64,000 nucleotides of DNA from Trichomonas vaginalis G3 (taxonomy: Eukaryota; Parabasalia; Trichomonadida; Trichomonadidae). Both the position numbers and the translations under genes were made by a program. The stretch's first letter is position 1. Each line of letters begins with the position of its first letter. The notes beneath the pieces were generated by a model that was not told where the DNA came from, did no database searches, and saw nothing but the letters and a program-made list of their open reading frames with translations. Shown piece by piece: positions 38,783 through 52,555 of this stretch. The DNA lies in the NCBI RefSeq assembly GCF_026262505.1, contig NC_067207.1:8028082-8092081 (forward strand), in the 5' to 3' direction.

Positions 38783-39364
38783 TTAGCAAATAAATTTTAA
38801 TGAAATGTTGTGGTCGTCAAATATTTTTATAACGTCTGGGAAACTATATTTTAAGTTCAACGTTTCACCTCCTTTCATAACGTATATCTTGTCAATGACA
38901 TTATATGAAACACCACAGCAACTAATGTCGGGTTCTATTTCTTTGATGTTTATATCGTCTGCCTCTGTCAAAAGTTTCAATAGTTCTTTCAAAACTTCAT
39001 GAGGTGCAATGACATATGAGTTCACTTTTACAGGGTTGTGTTCGACCAAGTTTAACATTATACTTAAAGCTTGACAAATCTTCTCCTGAGTTTTAAGTTT
39101 GTCTTTCAGTTGTTGGTAGTCGTTTCGAATATCTGCAACAGAACTTAAGTCTCTGCTAACTTCAGGATATGTTGGTTGTTCTTTTACAGGAACTATTGTT
39201 ATACCATCTTCGTCTTCGTATGGTTTCCCCACTTCAACATCTCTGTCTTTGACATTGACAACAACACTTTGACTGTTTGTTTGAGTTGGTGAATTTAACT
39301 TCACATCTGCCACCGCCATTAAACCTTTTGAAACACTTACACTTCTATTTTTCGGAAATGACAT
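38783..39364 (-). CDS. Maverick-associated 193-aa protein, fourth copy
   Basis: It is identical in translation to the gene at 174. Confidence 0.7.
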   Translation of the reverse strand: MSFPKNRSVSVSKGLMAVADVKLNSPTQTNSQSVVVNVKDRDVEVGKPYEDEDGITIVPVKEQPTYPEVSRDLSSVADIRNDYQQLKDKLKTQEKICQALSIMLNLVEHNPVKVNSYVIAPHEVLKELLKLLTEADDINIKEIEPDISCCGVSYNVIDKIYVMKGGETLNLKYSFPDVIKIFDDHNISLKFIC

Positions 39365-39382
39365 TTTACTTAGAATAAAAAG

Positions 39383-39802
39383 ATGGACGTATTCAGATAT
39401 CTCTTCGAATTGAAGCAAAACAAAGTTTACACACACAAACAATACAAATACATTGACAGAATAGTTCTTTACACAAACAATGGAAAATGTTATAGAATAG
39501 CAGTCTTTGCTGAACCTAAATATTTTCATAAAGCAAAGAAAGTTGGTATAACTGAAATGGTGAAAGTTCTTGAAGCAGACAAAAATATAACTTCAAAACT
39601 TACAGATATTTCTAAAGGAAAGTTTATAATACAATATTATGTCAAAACTGGCGTACTGTCAATATTTGACGGAGAGAAGTCAGTTCAAGAACAACTTACT
39701 GACCTGCTGCCAAAATCTGCTCGATGGAAGCTGTCGTTATGCCAATCTGAGGAGCCCCAGCAGGTTTCATCGAACGAATTTTCAAAAGAGCATCTTCCGT
39801 GA
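39383..39802 (+). CDS. Maverick-associated 139-aa protein, fourth copy
   Basis: It is identical in translation to the gene at 14701-15120. Confidence 0.6.
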   Translation: MDVFRYLFELKQNKVYTHKQYKYIDRIVLYTNNGKCYRIAVFAEPKYFHKAKKVGITEMVKVLEADKNITSKLTDISKGKFIIQYYVKTGVLSIFDGEKSVQEQLTDLLPKSARWKLSLCQSEEPQQVSSNEFSKEHLP

Positions 39803-41303
39803 AAAGTGCTATTGGTTTTGTAAACTTCTTTGCTTTCAATTCATCTGGACCGTCTCTGTCACCAGTATATTGTATTTGAACTGTACCAACAGTTGAAATA
39901 CCACCCATAAAGTCTTCTGAGTCAGCAAATGGAATGCCAAGCCAAAAGTTTGAACGGTCTCCATTTGTATATTGAGTTTTTTGACCTCCTGTATGGGTCC
40001 ATACTTTCACATATGGCATAATAGAACTTTGCATTTCAGGGTTAATGGTTGTTGTGAAGTTGTTGTTAAAGTTCATAGCATCTAATGTCAAGTTGTATGA
40101 CCTCATATCCTCAACTGTAGAATATTCTTCTCTTGGATAATATTTGCCATCTATGTTTATATGATATTTAATACCAGGGTTGTAGAAACAAGAATAGTCA
40201 TTTATAGTTCGTCTGAAAAGAACAAACATAGTATCTGCATGTTTCATTGCAGTTGTTAAGGCAATATCTGTTCTTGCACCTGGGTCAGCACTTTGGTTTC
40301 CAACTTCACCTGCAAAGTCTTTGACAGATATTTGGTGTATAGGGAACATAAGTGGAACTGCAATATATTTGGCAGCTAAAGCATTTGAAATATCTGGGTC
40401 CAACATATAGACTGCAAGTCTGCTTTCTATTCTCTTGCATTCAAATTTTTCGCATGTGAACTTAACTGGGTCCCAAGCATCTCCAGCAGCATTGAAATAA
40501 TAGTTTACTTCAGTGTTGAGGTTTGAGAAACCAAAGTCTAAGTCAACTTTGTCTTTGCAAAATTCGGCGAATGACGTTTTATTTGTTCCCTTTACGTCTG
40601 TAAGAGTGAATGGGTCTTGTGTTGGTGCAATGACTAAGTTATTTTTGCTTGGAGTAAGTTCGATAGAAATTTTTCCTGCCCAGTTTGGCAAGTATCTTAA
40701 AAACCTGAAGATGAGGAAAGATGACAAAGGAACTCTAAGTTTCAGTTTTACTTTAGTGGCAGCAGTTCCATCTGAACCAGAAAGGTTAACATAAACTCCT
40801 GGAACGTTAGGGTCAAGTCTTCTTATTTTCTCAATAGTTGCATACTGGTCTGTTTGTTCTCTAGCTTGTGGTTGTACTGAGTTTCTTAAAGCGAACCATT
40901 CATAGTTTGCCCATGTTACTGTTTGAACTAAGTCAGAGTTAGAATATATCTTATATCCCATGAAAACTTCTGGAGCATATTGGTATCCGACATAGAAAAT
41001 TCCATTGCAACCTTTCTTTTCAGACAACTTGGCAGAAGGTTTTATTTCAATGTCTTGTTCCACGTATAAGAAAGAGTTGTCAATAGAAATAATATGAAAC
41101 CTGTCGCAAGCAATATCTACTGTTGTTGAAGAACCTTCTCCAAACTCACCTACGTTTCCATAAGAAACAGCAGTTGTATATTCGTAAGTTCCAGGAACTA
41201 TTTCTGACCTTCTAATGGCATTGTCGCATTCGTTATACCATTCGGAAACATTTCCATTCATGGCATCCAAAACTGTTGGCGTTATATTCTGAGCGGCGTA
41301 CAT
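39696..41303 (-). CDS. Probable major capsid protein, third copy
   Basis: The full-length 535-residue frame is identical in translation to the copy at 13200. Confidence 0.6.
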   Translation of the reverse strand: MYAAQNITPTVLDAMNGNVSEWYNECDNAIRRSEIVPGTYEYTTAVSYGNVGEFGEGSSTTVDIACDRFHIISIDNSFLYVEQDIEIKPSAKLSEKKGCNGIFYVGYQYAPEVFMGYKIYSNSDLVQTVTWANYEWFALRNSVQPQAREQTDQYATIEKIRRLDPNVPGVYVNLSGSDGTAATKVKLKLRVPLSSFLIFRFLRYLPNWAGKISIELTPSKNNLVIAPTQDPFTLTDVKGTNKTSFAEFCKDKVDLDFGFSNLNTEVNYYFNAAGDAWDPVKFTCEKFECKRIESRLAVYMLDPDISNALAAKYIAVPLMFPIHQISVKDFAGEVGNQSADPGARTDIALTTAMKHADTMFVLFRRTINDYSCFYNPGIKYHINIDGKYYPREEYSTVEDMRSYNLTLDAMNFNNNFTTTINPEMQSSIMPYVKVWTHTGGQKTQYTNGDRSNFWLGIPFADSEDFMGGISTVGTVQIQYTGDRDGPDELKAKKFTKPIALFTEDALLKIRSMKPAGAPQIGITTASIEQILAAGQ

Positions 41304-41335
41304 TTCATATGGGTAAAAATATAGAATAGTTGGAT

Positions 41336-44300
41336 TTATATGTCATAATAGAACCCACTCGGACCAAGCTTTACTTTCTTCCTGACTGAGTTTTTAACTC
41401 TTCTTTTTCCTTCATTGCCACTACTTTCACTAGATGAAGTTACTTCTTCACTACTTTCACTTTGTTCTACTCTTCTCTTCTTCTTTGGTGTCGCTTTTGG
41501 TAACTTGCCCTCTGCTTCAAGTTGTTGCATCTTTGCCTCATGTTCACCTAGTATGTTGTAAATTTCCCATGTCCTTTTTGCCTTTGGGCTCTGGTCGCCC
41601 ATCTCAGGTAACCTATATCCTAGAAAGATTTTGTCATAGTTTGTATTTGAGTCTTCGCGTATTGTTTGCATGACTCTTTCCTGAGTTTCCGGTTCAAGCT
41701 CTTCAAACAGAGCTTGTCCATATGGAATAAGCTCGTTTCCAAATATATGTTTTTGTAGCCATTCTGGTTTTCTTTCCATGTTACCAATAATATCTTTTGT
41801 GAATGGGAAAGCTTTTACCCAATGTTTCAGTCTTTCGTCATTTATTTCTGTAGTTGGTTTTATTTTGTCAAGGAACATGTTTTTCAATACTAACATTTCA
41901 TTTGGTACTGTCCATTTGAGTTTTCTTAAATATTCATCCCTTCTCGGTTCATTGTCTGCAAAGTAAGTTTTTATGACATTTTGTAAACTTTCGTTTGCAA
42001 GGTCATGTACAATAGGTTCTCTTCCTTCTCTCTCCCTAACTGTCTTTCTAAACTCTTCACCAAATATACCATCTCTATGGTTCTGTGTAGTTCTTTGAGA
42101 TAAATGTTTTAGAACGTCAGGTGTTATATTTCCATCAGCCATGTTCATTTCATACTGGTTCAAAATATCTGCATCTTTCATATCTTTCAATGGCATTAAA
42201 GCCGCGCTGAAAATACCAGCTATATCTGGTTCACCATTCACTTCCATTGCGTCTACAACTTCTTGGAATTGTGGTTGTAAGTTTATGAACCACCTATCCG
42301 GATTAGCTTTATGACCCCATCTCATTGTAGTTCCATAGTCTGCAGAAACAAAAGTAGGTTTGTTTCCATATTGGTTAGGTTCTGAATGAACTTTAAACAA
42401 TGTTTCATTTCTATATGTTTTGTTGAAATTTAACCTTTTATTTTCACCGAGTTCAGCCAAAGATTGAACGTTATATGGTCGTAAGTAAAAAGGATTGTTG
42501 TATTTGCGTACATTATCTTTCAGTACTTCCATTCTATGCTGAATATTTTCATCTGATGTTGGAGTCTTTTGTATGTCGGCAAACATTTTTCGATATTCTT
42601 CTACTATGTCAGCCGAATTTTTTTTAGACTCTTGGAAAGATTCCATATTCACCTCATACTCTTGTTGAGGGTCAAGATTTTTCGGCTGTTCCAAATCTTC
42701 ATCTAGTTCTGTGAGGTTAGTTTCCAAAGGAGGGACTTGTTCGTTTCCTTCAGGCTCTTCTAGCTGTTGTTGCTGAACTATTTCTTCCATGTCTGGTTGT
42801 ATCTGAACTTCTTCCTGTTGAGTTTCTTGTACCTCATCTGCTGGCATTTCATATATTCCGAGACCGTTTTTAAAAAGTTCCCTATCTAAGTCATCCGGAC
42901 TCATAAACCTTTCTTCTTTCGTTCCGTCTCTATTTTTTACGCGTTTCATGAAGAGAGTTGAATTGTCATTTAGCTCTGACACCAAATATCTCGGAGTAAA
43001 TTCGTTCATGTCATTTGGATGATATGCTATTAAATCATATCCCTTAGCGAGCTTGTATTTTCCAGGTTTGAAATTATATCCCATTTGGTGCTGAACCATA
43101 AAGCTAAATAGGTTCGGGTCTGTATTTCCTTCCTTGAACTTTCTAATAGCTTCTTTATATCTGTCACTAAAGTCAAGAGTATCTGGGTAACCATATTCTT
43201 CCTTAAGCATTTTTAAGAAATCTTGGTTTCCTTGTTCTCTACTTCTTTTATGTCCTTGCTCTGTTTGTGGTTGTTGTGCTGGTTGTGGAGGTGGTTGTTG
43301 TGCAGGGTTTTGAACTGTTGGTTGCTGTGCTGGTTGTGGAGGTGGTTGTTGTGCTGGTTGTTGTTGTTGTTGTTGGTGCTGGATTTTGAACTGTTGGTTG
43401 TTGTGTTGGTTTTGGTGCATGCCTGTGTCTGTGTCCATGTGACGATGTAAATGTTTTAGGTAGTCCTGGTGCAGGTGCTTCTCTTGGAGGGTTTGGTGGT
43501 ATATAAGTTCCACTAGCTAGTATATAAGTTCCACCAGCTGGTATATAAGTTCCACCAGCTGGCACATATGTTCCATCTGCAGCATAATGTCCTACCTGAC
43601 TTTTCGTTCTTAAGAAAGCATTTACTAGGTCTCTTTTGGTCTGTTGTAACTCTTTTTCTTGACTTTCCACAACAGCTGTTCTAACGGCGTCATGGGCACT
43701 TTGAACTGCCTGTCTCGTTGCTGCATCTGTTATTTTCGTCATATTTTGTGCTACTTCTTTTAACTCTTTGTCGAAACCTTCAGACTTCAGTTTCTTTCCA
43801 GATGAGAAGTCGTTCACTAGTTTCACCTTACTATGAAGAGCTTCGAAGGCGTTCTTAAAGTCAGCATTCGTTAAAGCTTCATTTGAACTGTCTTCATCCG
43901 CTTGTATTTTTGTCCTTATTGACCCTATAAGTTGGGCTGCTTTAGCGTTGGCTTGGGCGTCTAACCAGTCATTATTAGCTTTTATATATTCTGCGCTTTT
44001 CATTGCCTTTTGCATGGCTGCGTCGTTATTTTTACTTTCTTGTGCTAAGTTTTCATACTGTACGGTTTGGTTTTGCAACTGTAAAAGTTTTTCTGCCTTT
44101 ACATTTGCTTCAACTTCTTTTTTATACTCATCGCTATCCATATATGTCTTCAGGGCTTTTTGTTTTATTTCTTCATCTTTCAGTACTTTATATTGAGTAG
44201 TATGGTTTTTCAAATTTATAACATCTTGTTCCATTTTTGCTACTTCTGCTGCTTTTTCTGACACTTTTTTCGCATATTCCTCTGTACTTAGTTCTTTCAG

Positions 44301-44717
44301 TTGTTCTTCTTTCTTCTTTTTCTCTACGTTTAACTCATTGAGTTTCTTTGTGTGTCTGTCATATTCTAGTTTCTTTTCGTTTTCACTTATTTGTTTCTGT
44401 ATGTCTATGTTTGACTTTTTGACATCTGTTATTTGATTTTTGAGTGAACTCAAATTCATTTGACTTTGAGGGTTATAAGCTGTTCCGTCTGCAGCTCCAC
44501 CATAGCCTGCCATTTTCGCTAAAAGTGCCGCTCTTAAACCTCCACTCTGTGCACCAATAACTCGGTTTAAAAGCATAGGGTTGCTTGACATTTGTTGCAA
44601 CATAGTGGGGTCATTCAGCATTTGTTGTTGCAACTGTTGTTGTGGTGTCAGTTTTACTATTGGATGTTTCAATGCTCCCTTCCTCTTACGTATATTCTTA
44701 CGTAGCTTACGTGGCAT
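41336..44717 (-). pseudogene. Large low-complexity Maverick protein, frameshifted in the Gln run
   Basis: One extra base in the CAA/CAG run near 43373 splits the gene. The N-terminal frame reads into an out-of-frame Thr/Ser run and stops at 43248. The C-terminal frame continues to 41336. One 17-residue Pro/Gln repeat (51 bp) is absent compared with the copy at 9736. The lesion sits in a simple repeat, where consensus error is likely. Confidence 0.8.
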
Positions 44718-44758
44718 TTTAAGTGAAGTTAAAAAGCGGTTTTATACTAAACATCTTC

Positions 44759-44791
44759 GGGGCTAGAGGGCGCAACGCGCCTGGAAGCCCC
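44759..44791. promoter_or_regulatory. GC-rich hairpin upstream of the 1143-aa gene, third copy
   Basis: It is the same hairpin as at 9662-9694, on the other strand. Confidence 0.5.
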
Positions 44792-44901
44792 ACTACCTTT
44801 TTTTTTTCAAGTAGATGTGATTTGATTCTGTACAACTAAATATTAATATATTTAAAACATTGTAGAATTAAAATTTTTGACGATATCAATTTATAAAAAA
44901 A

Positions 44902-47709
44902 ATGCAAGCGAATCCTTTTAATAAAGCTAAGATACGATTTGCTTCACTTTGTCCACCTAGTAAAGTGTTCAACACAGGGAGCATGGACTGGGAAGCATGT
45001 GGGCTACTTGCATTAGCCGGTAAAGGCACAATTTATCTCTATAAAACTACTAAAAATGATATTTCTTTCTTATGATCCATTGAAATTCTAAATTCTAACA
45101 TAACTTGCCTTAAATTCCACTATGAGCTACCTTATCTTGCAATTTCAGACGATTGCGGAAGAGTTTTGTTATGGGATTGTGAATCAGGTCTTACACTCGG
45201 AATCACTCGTCAAGTATCTGAAGCTCAGTATGTATCGGAGCTTCAATGGTCCCGTAAAATCGTTTTAGGCTTTGCAGAACCAAATACAATTTATAGTATC
45301 GATTTTTGGCCGTATGAAGCTGAAGATCAAGCGAAAAACTCACGAATACTTTGGAAGATAGATGTTCCTGGTACATATACAAGGATGGCTGTTAATAGTT
45401 CAGATATATTCACTGCAATTCTATATTCTAATGGTCCATCCTTTACAATTATCACGTCAAAGAATGCCAAGCAGGCTCCAACATCTCAATCTCAATCCCA
45501 TACTTTAGATAAATCAGAAAAAATCGTAGAAATTCAACATCATCCCCATATTAGTAATATTTTATTAATTATGCTTGAAGGAAAAATACTTACGTTTAAC
45601 ATAGCGACCAAATCTGGCCGAAATCTTGTAATCGATGAATCATCCCAATCATCTTTCCATAAACTGCTTCCTTCTTTAACAAATGACAACGAAATTACAG
45701 TTTATGGTCAAGACTCGTCACTCAGTATCTATATCTGTAACGAAGACTACATTTTTACAAAATCAGGAACAATAAAATTGAAAAGAGAGCTGTTTGACTT
45801 AAAATCGAAGTATTTACCACTATCCGCTGCATGTAACCGTGCACTTCCCGAGCGATACATCGCGTTCTCTCCATCAAATGGCTTAGTTATGTTTGCCATA
45901 AAAGATGATATACCTTACGTCATCGCGCAGTCTCAAATTATACCACAGATACCAACCTGTTACGATTTCTACGACGGAATCCTTGCTTTCGGCACTCCAA
46001 CCGGAAAGATAATTTTCGCAGACGTTTCAGAAGGGAAATACACACAGAACTACCTTGCATCCAGCACATCCATTGAAAAGATCAAGTTCCTTACCAAAGA
46101 TGTCCTTCTGTGGTACTCAAAAACCGAGTGTGGATCAATAAATCTTCCCAAGCGCCAAGTTATTCCAATCCACACTCGCCTTGGCCCTGCCACAGACCTA
46201 ATATGTTCAGAGGAGCTCGGCGTTTTCGTCCACGGCAAATACGACCTTGGTATTTTTTATGATGTCAAACAAAAGCCGATGACTCTTCAAACATCCATCA
46301 CCGCTGTTGCAGTCCAAGTATCCAGAATACCAGCAACATGTTTCCAAGGCGATACTCCCAATTTCGCCGTATTATTATCTACCGGAGAAATCCAAGTCTA
46401 CACATACAAGAACGGCATAGCACAGATGCCTGTTCTGAGGCTGCGTAACTCACGGGAGAACTCCAGGACAACTTGTCTTGCTTGGAAAGGCGATTGCATC
46501 ATAACTGCTGACACAGACGGCGTAATTATGTTTTACGACTTTGCTTTCGGTACATCGAAGCAAACATACTCTCCTTTCATCGACATAGACAGGATAGAGT
46601 TCGAGAGATCATCCAGCGGATTGTACGTACACGCGAGAGACGGAAAATTTGGTTTTTCACTTGAAAAAGTGGAAAGTTGTCCTTTTTCTGTTTCCTCATT
46701 CGCTGTAACAGGAAATGGACTCGTCCTCGTCTCCCCGCTCAATGACGAAGCCGTGAAATTCGTTATTGCAAGAGACTGGAGATCTGTAAAAAGAATCACT
46801 TCACCTGCCCTCTTAAAACCGCTAAAAACCGCCCAGCAACGGTTAGAGCTTATGGGTGAGCAATTATTAACGAATCCTACTACAGGAACATGGTCAGAAG
46901 CACTTCAAATAGCTGAGATAGCTAATGACCATGGATTTCCAACTGATTCCATTATTTGGAAGTGTGTTTCACGTAGTTTGGGAGGTCCGAGGTTGCAAGC
47001 ACGGCATTCCATGTTTGGAGGGAAAGAAGAAGTTGTTTCCGCGTTGAGGATTCAATCTTCTCTGTTTTCTCCTGCAGATACTCCGATTTCTGCCATTTTC
47101 AACTTGTTGTTCAAGTTCAGAATGGGTGATAGAAGAGGAGCTGTCGAAGTTTTCAAGAGTCTCTCCAACAAAAGCGAGTTCACAATAGTGGCAAGCATTT
47201 GTTCGGCGTTGCTTCTCGGTTACGAAGATAAAATTTTGCCACAAAACGTGACAGAATTTTTGATAACAACCGCTGTTCCACTTTTTGCACAGCACAGATT
47301 TATAGAAGGCTGTATATTGATGCATTTAGCTGGCGCTAATCTTTCTGCCGCAAGATATCTTCAGGACAACGGAAGATGGGAAGATTCTGTCGAAGTCTGC
47401 AAATTGGAAGAGTTTTCGAATGAGTCGAAGAGTTTGTTGAGAAGAGCCGCCCACCACTTCTTGGATACTGGAAATGCAATGAACGCTTTGTTGCTGTTCA
47501 TATCAATAAGAGATTTCCATCCTGCTTTGGCAATTTTGATGCAGATAAAATACAAAGCTCTCGCGTTTCATTTGATGATGTTCTTGGATAGGGCTGATGT
47601 AATTAAGCCGTACGACGAAGACACTTCGAGATACGCAACACAGTTTGCGGATTTGGATACTTTGAGACAGGATATAATTGTCAAATATGACAAAATAATT
47701 AAGAAATAA
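44902..47709 (+). CDS. WDR11-like protein, third copy, TGA at codon 58
   Basis: The ATG is at 44902, the in-frame TGA at 45073-45075, and the frame is then open to 47709. Its translation matches the copy at 29623. Confidence 0.65.
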
Positions 47710-48313
47710 TTTTATTTGTATATTTATTTTCTTTATTTATAAAAAAAAGTCGAAAAAAAATGAAATTGTTTATATCGCATTTTCAATGATCTTTCAAGCC
47801 AGTTGTCAGATAGAAAAAAATTACGCATTTAACAAAGTTAAAGGGGAAAAGCATCCTGAAATTACGAAACATTTTAAAAAAAAATAAAAAAAAAATAAAG
47901 TGGGAAAGTCTGGAAATGATATGCTATGTATTGTAATTTTCAAAACTCAGCTTTCTAATGGAGCTATCACTTGTTACGTAAACTATATATATCGAATCAA
48001 AAGTTTGCCATGTTGTAATTTGATTTACAAGACATGATTTAATTAAAAAATAAAGGGTTTAAAATATAAAATAAAATATTTATCAAAGAAAAAAAGTTAA
48101 ACTAAAAAATATATCAAAATAAATATTATATTAATATAAAGAGGTAGCAGTTTGACCAGCTGGATCTGTGATAGAAACTGTAATTTTAACCGTTGAGTCT
48201 TCAGAAATCTTTGAAGGAGCTGCAATTTGGAAAATTGTTTTCACTTTAGGAGAATATAATTTTCTCTTAAAATATACAAAAATAGTAATATCAATACATG
48301 TGTATAATATATA
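47710..48313. other. AT-rich intergenic stretch with broken gene end
   Basis: It has the same content as 32431-33034. The broken surface-type gene end has its minus-strand stop at 48133-48131. Confidence 0.6.
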
Positions 48314-48586
48314 GGGTGTCCAAAGGTGCGTTTAGCACAGCGCTCTATATGAGACTATTAAAGGAGATATATGCTGATTATAAATATATAATAAAAAATA
48401 TGAATATATGTATATGATGAGTATGTTGTATTTTGGCGCCATGCCGGGATATAAAATGAATTTTGAGACAAGAGGCGGTTTCGCGGGAAATTTTGGCGGG
48501 ATTTTTTTCATTTTTTTAATGAATCATAAAGAAAACATCCTCGCTCTTGCAAAAAATGCAAAGACTGTAAAAAAATCTACGAGACA

Positions 48587-50514
48587 TTGGTAAAATGCTT
48601 CGGTATGGATGCTCCTAGCTATTCCACTGTAACGTATCATGTTAGGATGTATCACTTCATGAACAAAAAGGCGCCCATCATAAAAATTGACAAAAAATCG
48701 CCGGATCAAAGAAAAATCAAAGCAATTCTTCAAGCGCTAGATGAAGACCCAAGAGCATCACTTAGAAGGATAGAGGAGATGACAAAGATACCACGTACAA
48801 CAGTCAGTTATTATCTGCACAATTATTTGAACTACAAACTAGCGTATACACGTTGGGTTCCGCACAACCTTAATTCAGTTCAAAAAAAATCTAGAGTCCA
48901 ATCTTCGAAAGAGCTCCTCTCTATATTGGGTGCGTATCAATCCAAGAAGTTTCGCTTTTTAGTAACAGGGGACGAGTCTTGGTTTCAATATGCAACAGAA
49001 GCCAAAATCATATGGATCCCGAAGGATGAAAATGTTGTAAACGAAAACGATAAAAACGGTTTGACAGTAAAGTGACACTTTACATGGCAAAAAATAGAGC
49101 CTTACTTTTGAGATACTTGAGATTGAAACTGAATCTTATGAGGCGGTGATCTTGAATCACTACCTCATAAGGTTCAGTTTCATATAAAATTTGTTGCAAT
49201 TTGTTATTCTTTTGCAATCATTTCTTATAAGATTTTACATCTTTTAGCGGAGAATGTTTGTTATCATGTATATATTATAAATATCTACACGATAACGAAC
49301 ATTCCTCGCTAAATTGCTGAGAAACTTTGAGGAAATGTCGAACAATTTCCTCAAAGTTTCTCAGATTTATATAGATCACTAGAGTCCCCTAGGCACTGAT
49401 TCTGGTTCAGTACCTAGGAGGCTCTAGTTCTTTAACGAACTGATAAAATGTTTTTAAATTTTTGGATATTGCTACCTGTGAAGCACTGACTTCAAGTCAG
49501 TACCTCACAGGTAGCAATTACATTGAAAGATGGGAGAAACTTTGTCCGAATGTTAAACTATTCGGACAAAGTTTCTCCCATTTGTAGTGGAGATGGAAGG
49601 CTTTGAGGTATATTGTATTAATATATACCCCAAAGCCTTCCATCTCCACTTGAAAGTGTCCAAACTTTGGGTTAATAGTTTGCAATTAACCCAAAGTTTG
49701 GACACTTTCTAGAAGGAATTGGAGGGTAAGAGATATACATTCATATGGTATATCTCTTACCCTCCAATTCCTTCTTAAAATGGGAGAAACTTTGTCCGAA
49801 TGTTAAACTATTCGGACAAAGTTTCTCCCATTTTAAGAAGGAATTGGAGGCTATGAGATACTGATGAAATGTCAGTAACTCATGGCTTCCAATTCCTTCC
49901 TAAAACTCATAAAAGTGGACATTACATGCATATAAAATTTGACATGTAAAGTCCACTTTTTGCGAGCGGGGATTTGACTCCGTCAAATCCCCTTTTTCGT
50001 TTACGAGAAAAATCCGCAAACATTCCCGAAGAAAAAAATTGACACACCAATGATGATGTTGTCGGTTTTTTGGGGCGTAAATGACATCATCGCAATTGAT
50101 ATTCTTCAAAAACCTAATACGATGAATGCTCAGTATCTAATTGACAATGTTCTTACTCAAATTATCAATTCTGATGAGTTTGAGAAATCCAAACAACAAA
50201 AACAAAAGTTTGCAATTCATTTTGATAATTCAAGAGTTCACAAAAGTCATAAGGTAATGAATTACTTGGTGGAAAACAATGTCAAAGTTGTTCCAAACCC
50301 AATTTATTCACCTGATATTGCACCCTCTGACTTTTATTTATTCGGCACGCTAAAAAAGAGAGCTGAAGGACGCGAATTCGCGAGTCCAGATGATCTTGAA
50401 AATTTTGTAAGAGAGCAATTTGAGCAATTTTCTCATGATGATTTAAAGCGTGTCTTTCAAGCCTGGATCGATCGCTGCGAACGCGTGATTGAATCCAATG
50501 GTGATTATATTTAA
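48587..50514 (+). pseudogene. Mariner transposase, split by hairpin array, fourth copy
   Basis: The N-terminal half is at 48587-49075 and the C-terminal half at 49978-50514 (ATG 50050). The motifs and the split are as in the third copy. Confidence 0.85.
49067..49992. repeat. Hairpin array inside mariner, fourth copy
   Basis: It has the same order and length as at 33788-34713. Confidence 0.85.
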
Positions 50515-50760
50515 ATAAACTTTATATATATGTAACTTGTTTATTTCTATTCGCAGTATTCAGGTTTGTGCTAAACACACCTTTGGACACCCTATACTTT
50601 AAAACCATCGTGACAAAATTCAAAAACGAAGAGTTCTTCTCTCCAAATTTTTTTCAAAATCAAAAAAATGAGATAAAAAAGTACGTTTGGAAAATTCATT
50701 TTTAGCATTTTAGGAATTTTCTCACTTTTCTTCCAAATTGACATCCTTAATTAAATTAAA

Positions 50761-52525
50761 TTACACATTAACACCGGAGCCGGAATCATCTTGGATATCA
50801 GATGATGATTTATCTTTAGATGGTTTCCTGCAGAAAACGAAGTAGATGATGAGAATAATAAGGATAACAGCAAGAAGAACGCCAATAACAATACCAGCCT
50901 TCTGTCCACCAGTAAGTCCACTATTTTCAGGTGTTGGAGTTGGCTTGGAATCATCAGGGCTTGGTGCAACGTATTGTTGTTTCTGAAGTGAAACCTCTGT
51001 TTCAATGATATTGGATTGAGCTTGATCTTTGGATCCAGCTAACCTAATTTGAAGTTTAACTTTCCCATCTTCTTTGATATCTTCATACTTTGGAGCTGGA
51101 ATGTTGAGTAGATATGTTTTGCCTTCGTCGGCATGTAATTTCTTAATTGCAGATGGGGTTTCTACTTCAGTTACATTGTCGTCTGGGAGATCTATCCATT
51201 TCTGATCTGCATAGAATCTATATTGGAAGTTTCCTGTCTTTGCCTCAAAGTGTTGTAATGTAACTTTAACTGGAATATATTCACCGGCCTTGAATGGTCC
51301 TGTATGATTTTCAGCAACAACAGTTGGCGCAGATAAATATGGAGACGTTCCAAGAGAATATGTAACATTGCCGGTACCTAACTCGGATGTATGATTGGCG
51401 GCGAACTCAACAACAACAAGTAACTTTGTCTTATTATGATCCTCTGGAGCGTTAACTTTGAAAGTCCATTCTGTCTTGTTCGTGCTTGCTACGGCTGTTG
51501 CAGTGCTAACATTTTGTGATGTTTTGACGCTAGTGACAGAGGCGCTGGAAGCTTGCTTTCTGTTGCAAAGAGATAATATGTCTTTGTAATTTTAAGTTAC
51601 TTTTGAGTATGATTTTGGCTGAGTATAAATTGCCTGAAATTACTTCGTTGCCATCGTTGTAAAGAACTCTATCGATAACTGGTGTGGAGAGTGTGTCAGA
51701 ATATGTAACATTGCCGGTACCTAACTCGGATGTATGATTGGCGGCGAACTCAACAACAACAAGTAACTTTGTCTTATTATGATCCTCTGGAGCGTTAACT
51801 TTGAAAGTCCATTCTGTCTTGTTCGTGCTTGCTACGGCTGTTGCAGTGCTAACATTTTGTGATGTTTTGACGCTAGTGACAGAGGCGCTGGAAGCTTGCT
51901 TTCTGTTGCAAAGAGATAATATGTCTTTGTAATATTTAAGCCTGTTTCGAGTATGATTTTGGCTGTGTATATTGCCTGAAATTACTTCGTTGCCATCGTT
52001 GTATTGAACACTCTCGATAACTGGTGTGGGGACTGTGGAAGAATATGTAACATTACCGGTACCTAAGTTGGATTTATGATTGGCGGCGAACTCAACAACA
52101 ACAAGTAACTTTGTCTTATTATGATCCTCTGGAGCGTTAACTTTGAAAGTCCATTCTACTTGTTCGTATTTATATCCAGTGAAGATAGAATAGAAGTTTG
52201 GAGATGGTGTATAGAACTTTATACCTCGAACTGAAAAATCTTCTAACTTTGACAATAAGATATCCCAAGCATCTAACATCTTCCTTCCAACTTGTACAAC
52301 TTTTATTTTCTTAAGTTTCTGTCTACATTCTTGTTCAGACACTATTGTTGCTCTTGGTTTGTTAAAGACAACATCCCATTCTTTCATGACATAACATTCT
52401 GGGGCAGAGTCAACATAAATGACTAAACGTTTCAAATTCTCGACTGCTTTGTTATAGTCTCGAAATGGACACATATTTCTGAATGCTTGGAAGTCATAAA
52501 AATCTGAAACATCTATTCTGTACAT
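50761..52525 (-). pseudogene. Chimeric Maverick/surface-protein gene, frameshifted, shortest copy
   Basis: It has only two spaced repeats plus the final core. The open stretch is 331 codons from 52525. Bases are missing in the ATES segments (gaagcttgctttctg near 51550 and 51895) and near 51590, a net -5 bp. The transmembrane end is present with its stop at 50763-50761. Confidence 0.7.
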
Positions 52526-52555
52526 TTTTTTATAAAAATAAAAAAAAATATTTTT

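Larger units (their letters stand above)
48314..50592 (+). mobile_element. Mariner transposon, fourth copy
   Basis: It is 2,279 bp, flanked by TA, and the same as the copy at 33035 as far as I can see. Confidence 0.9.
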
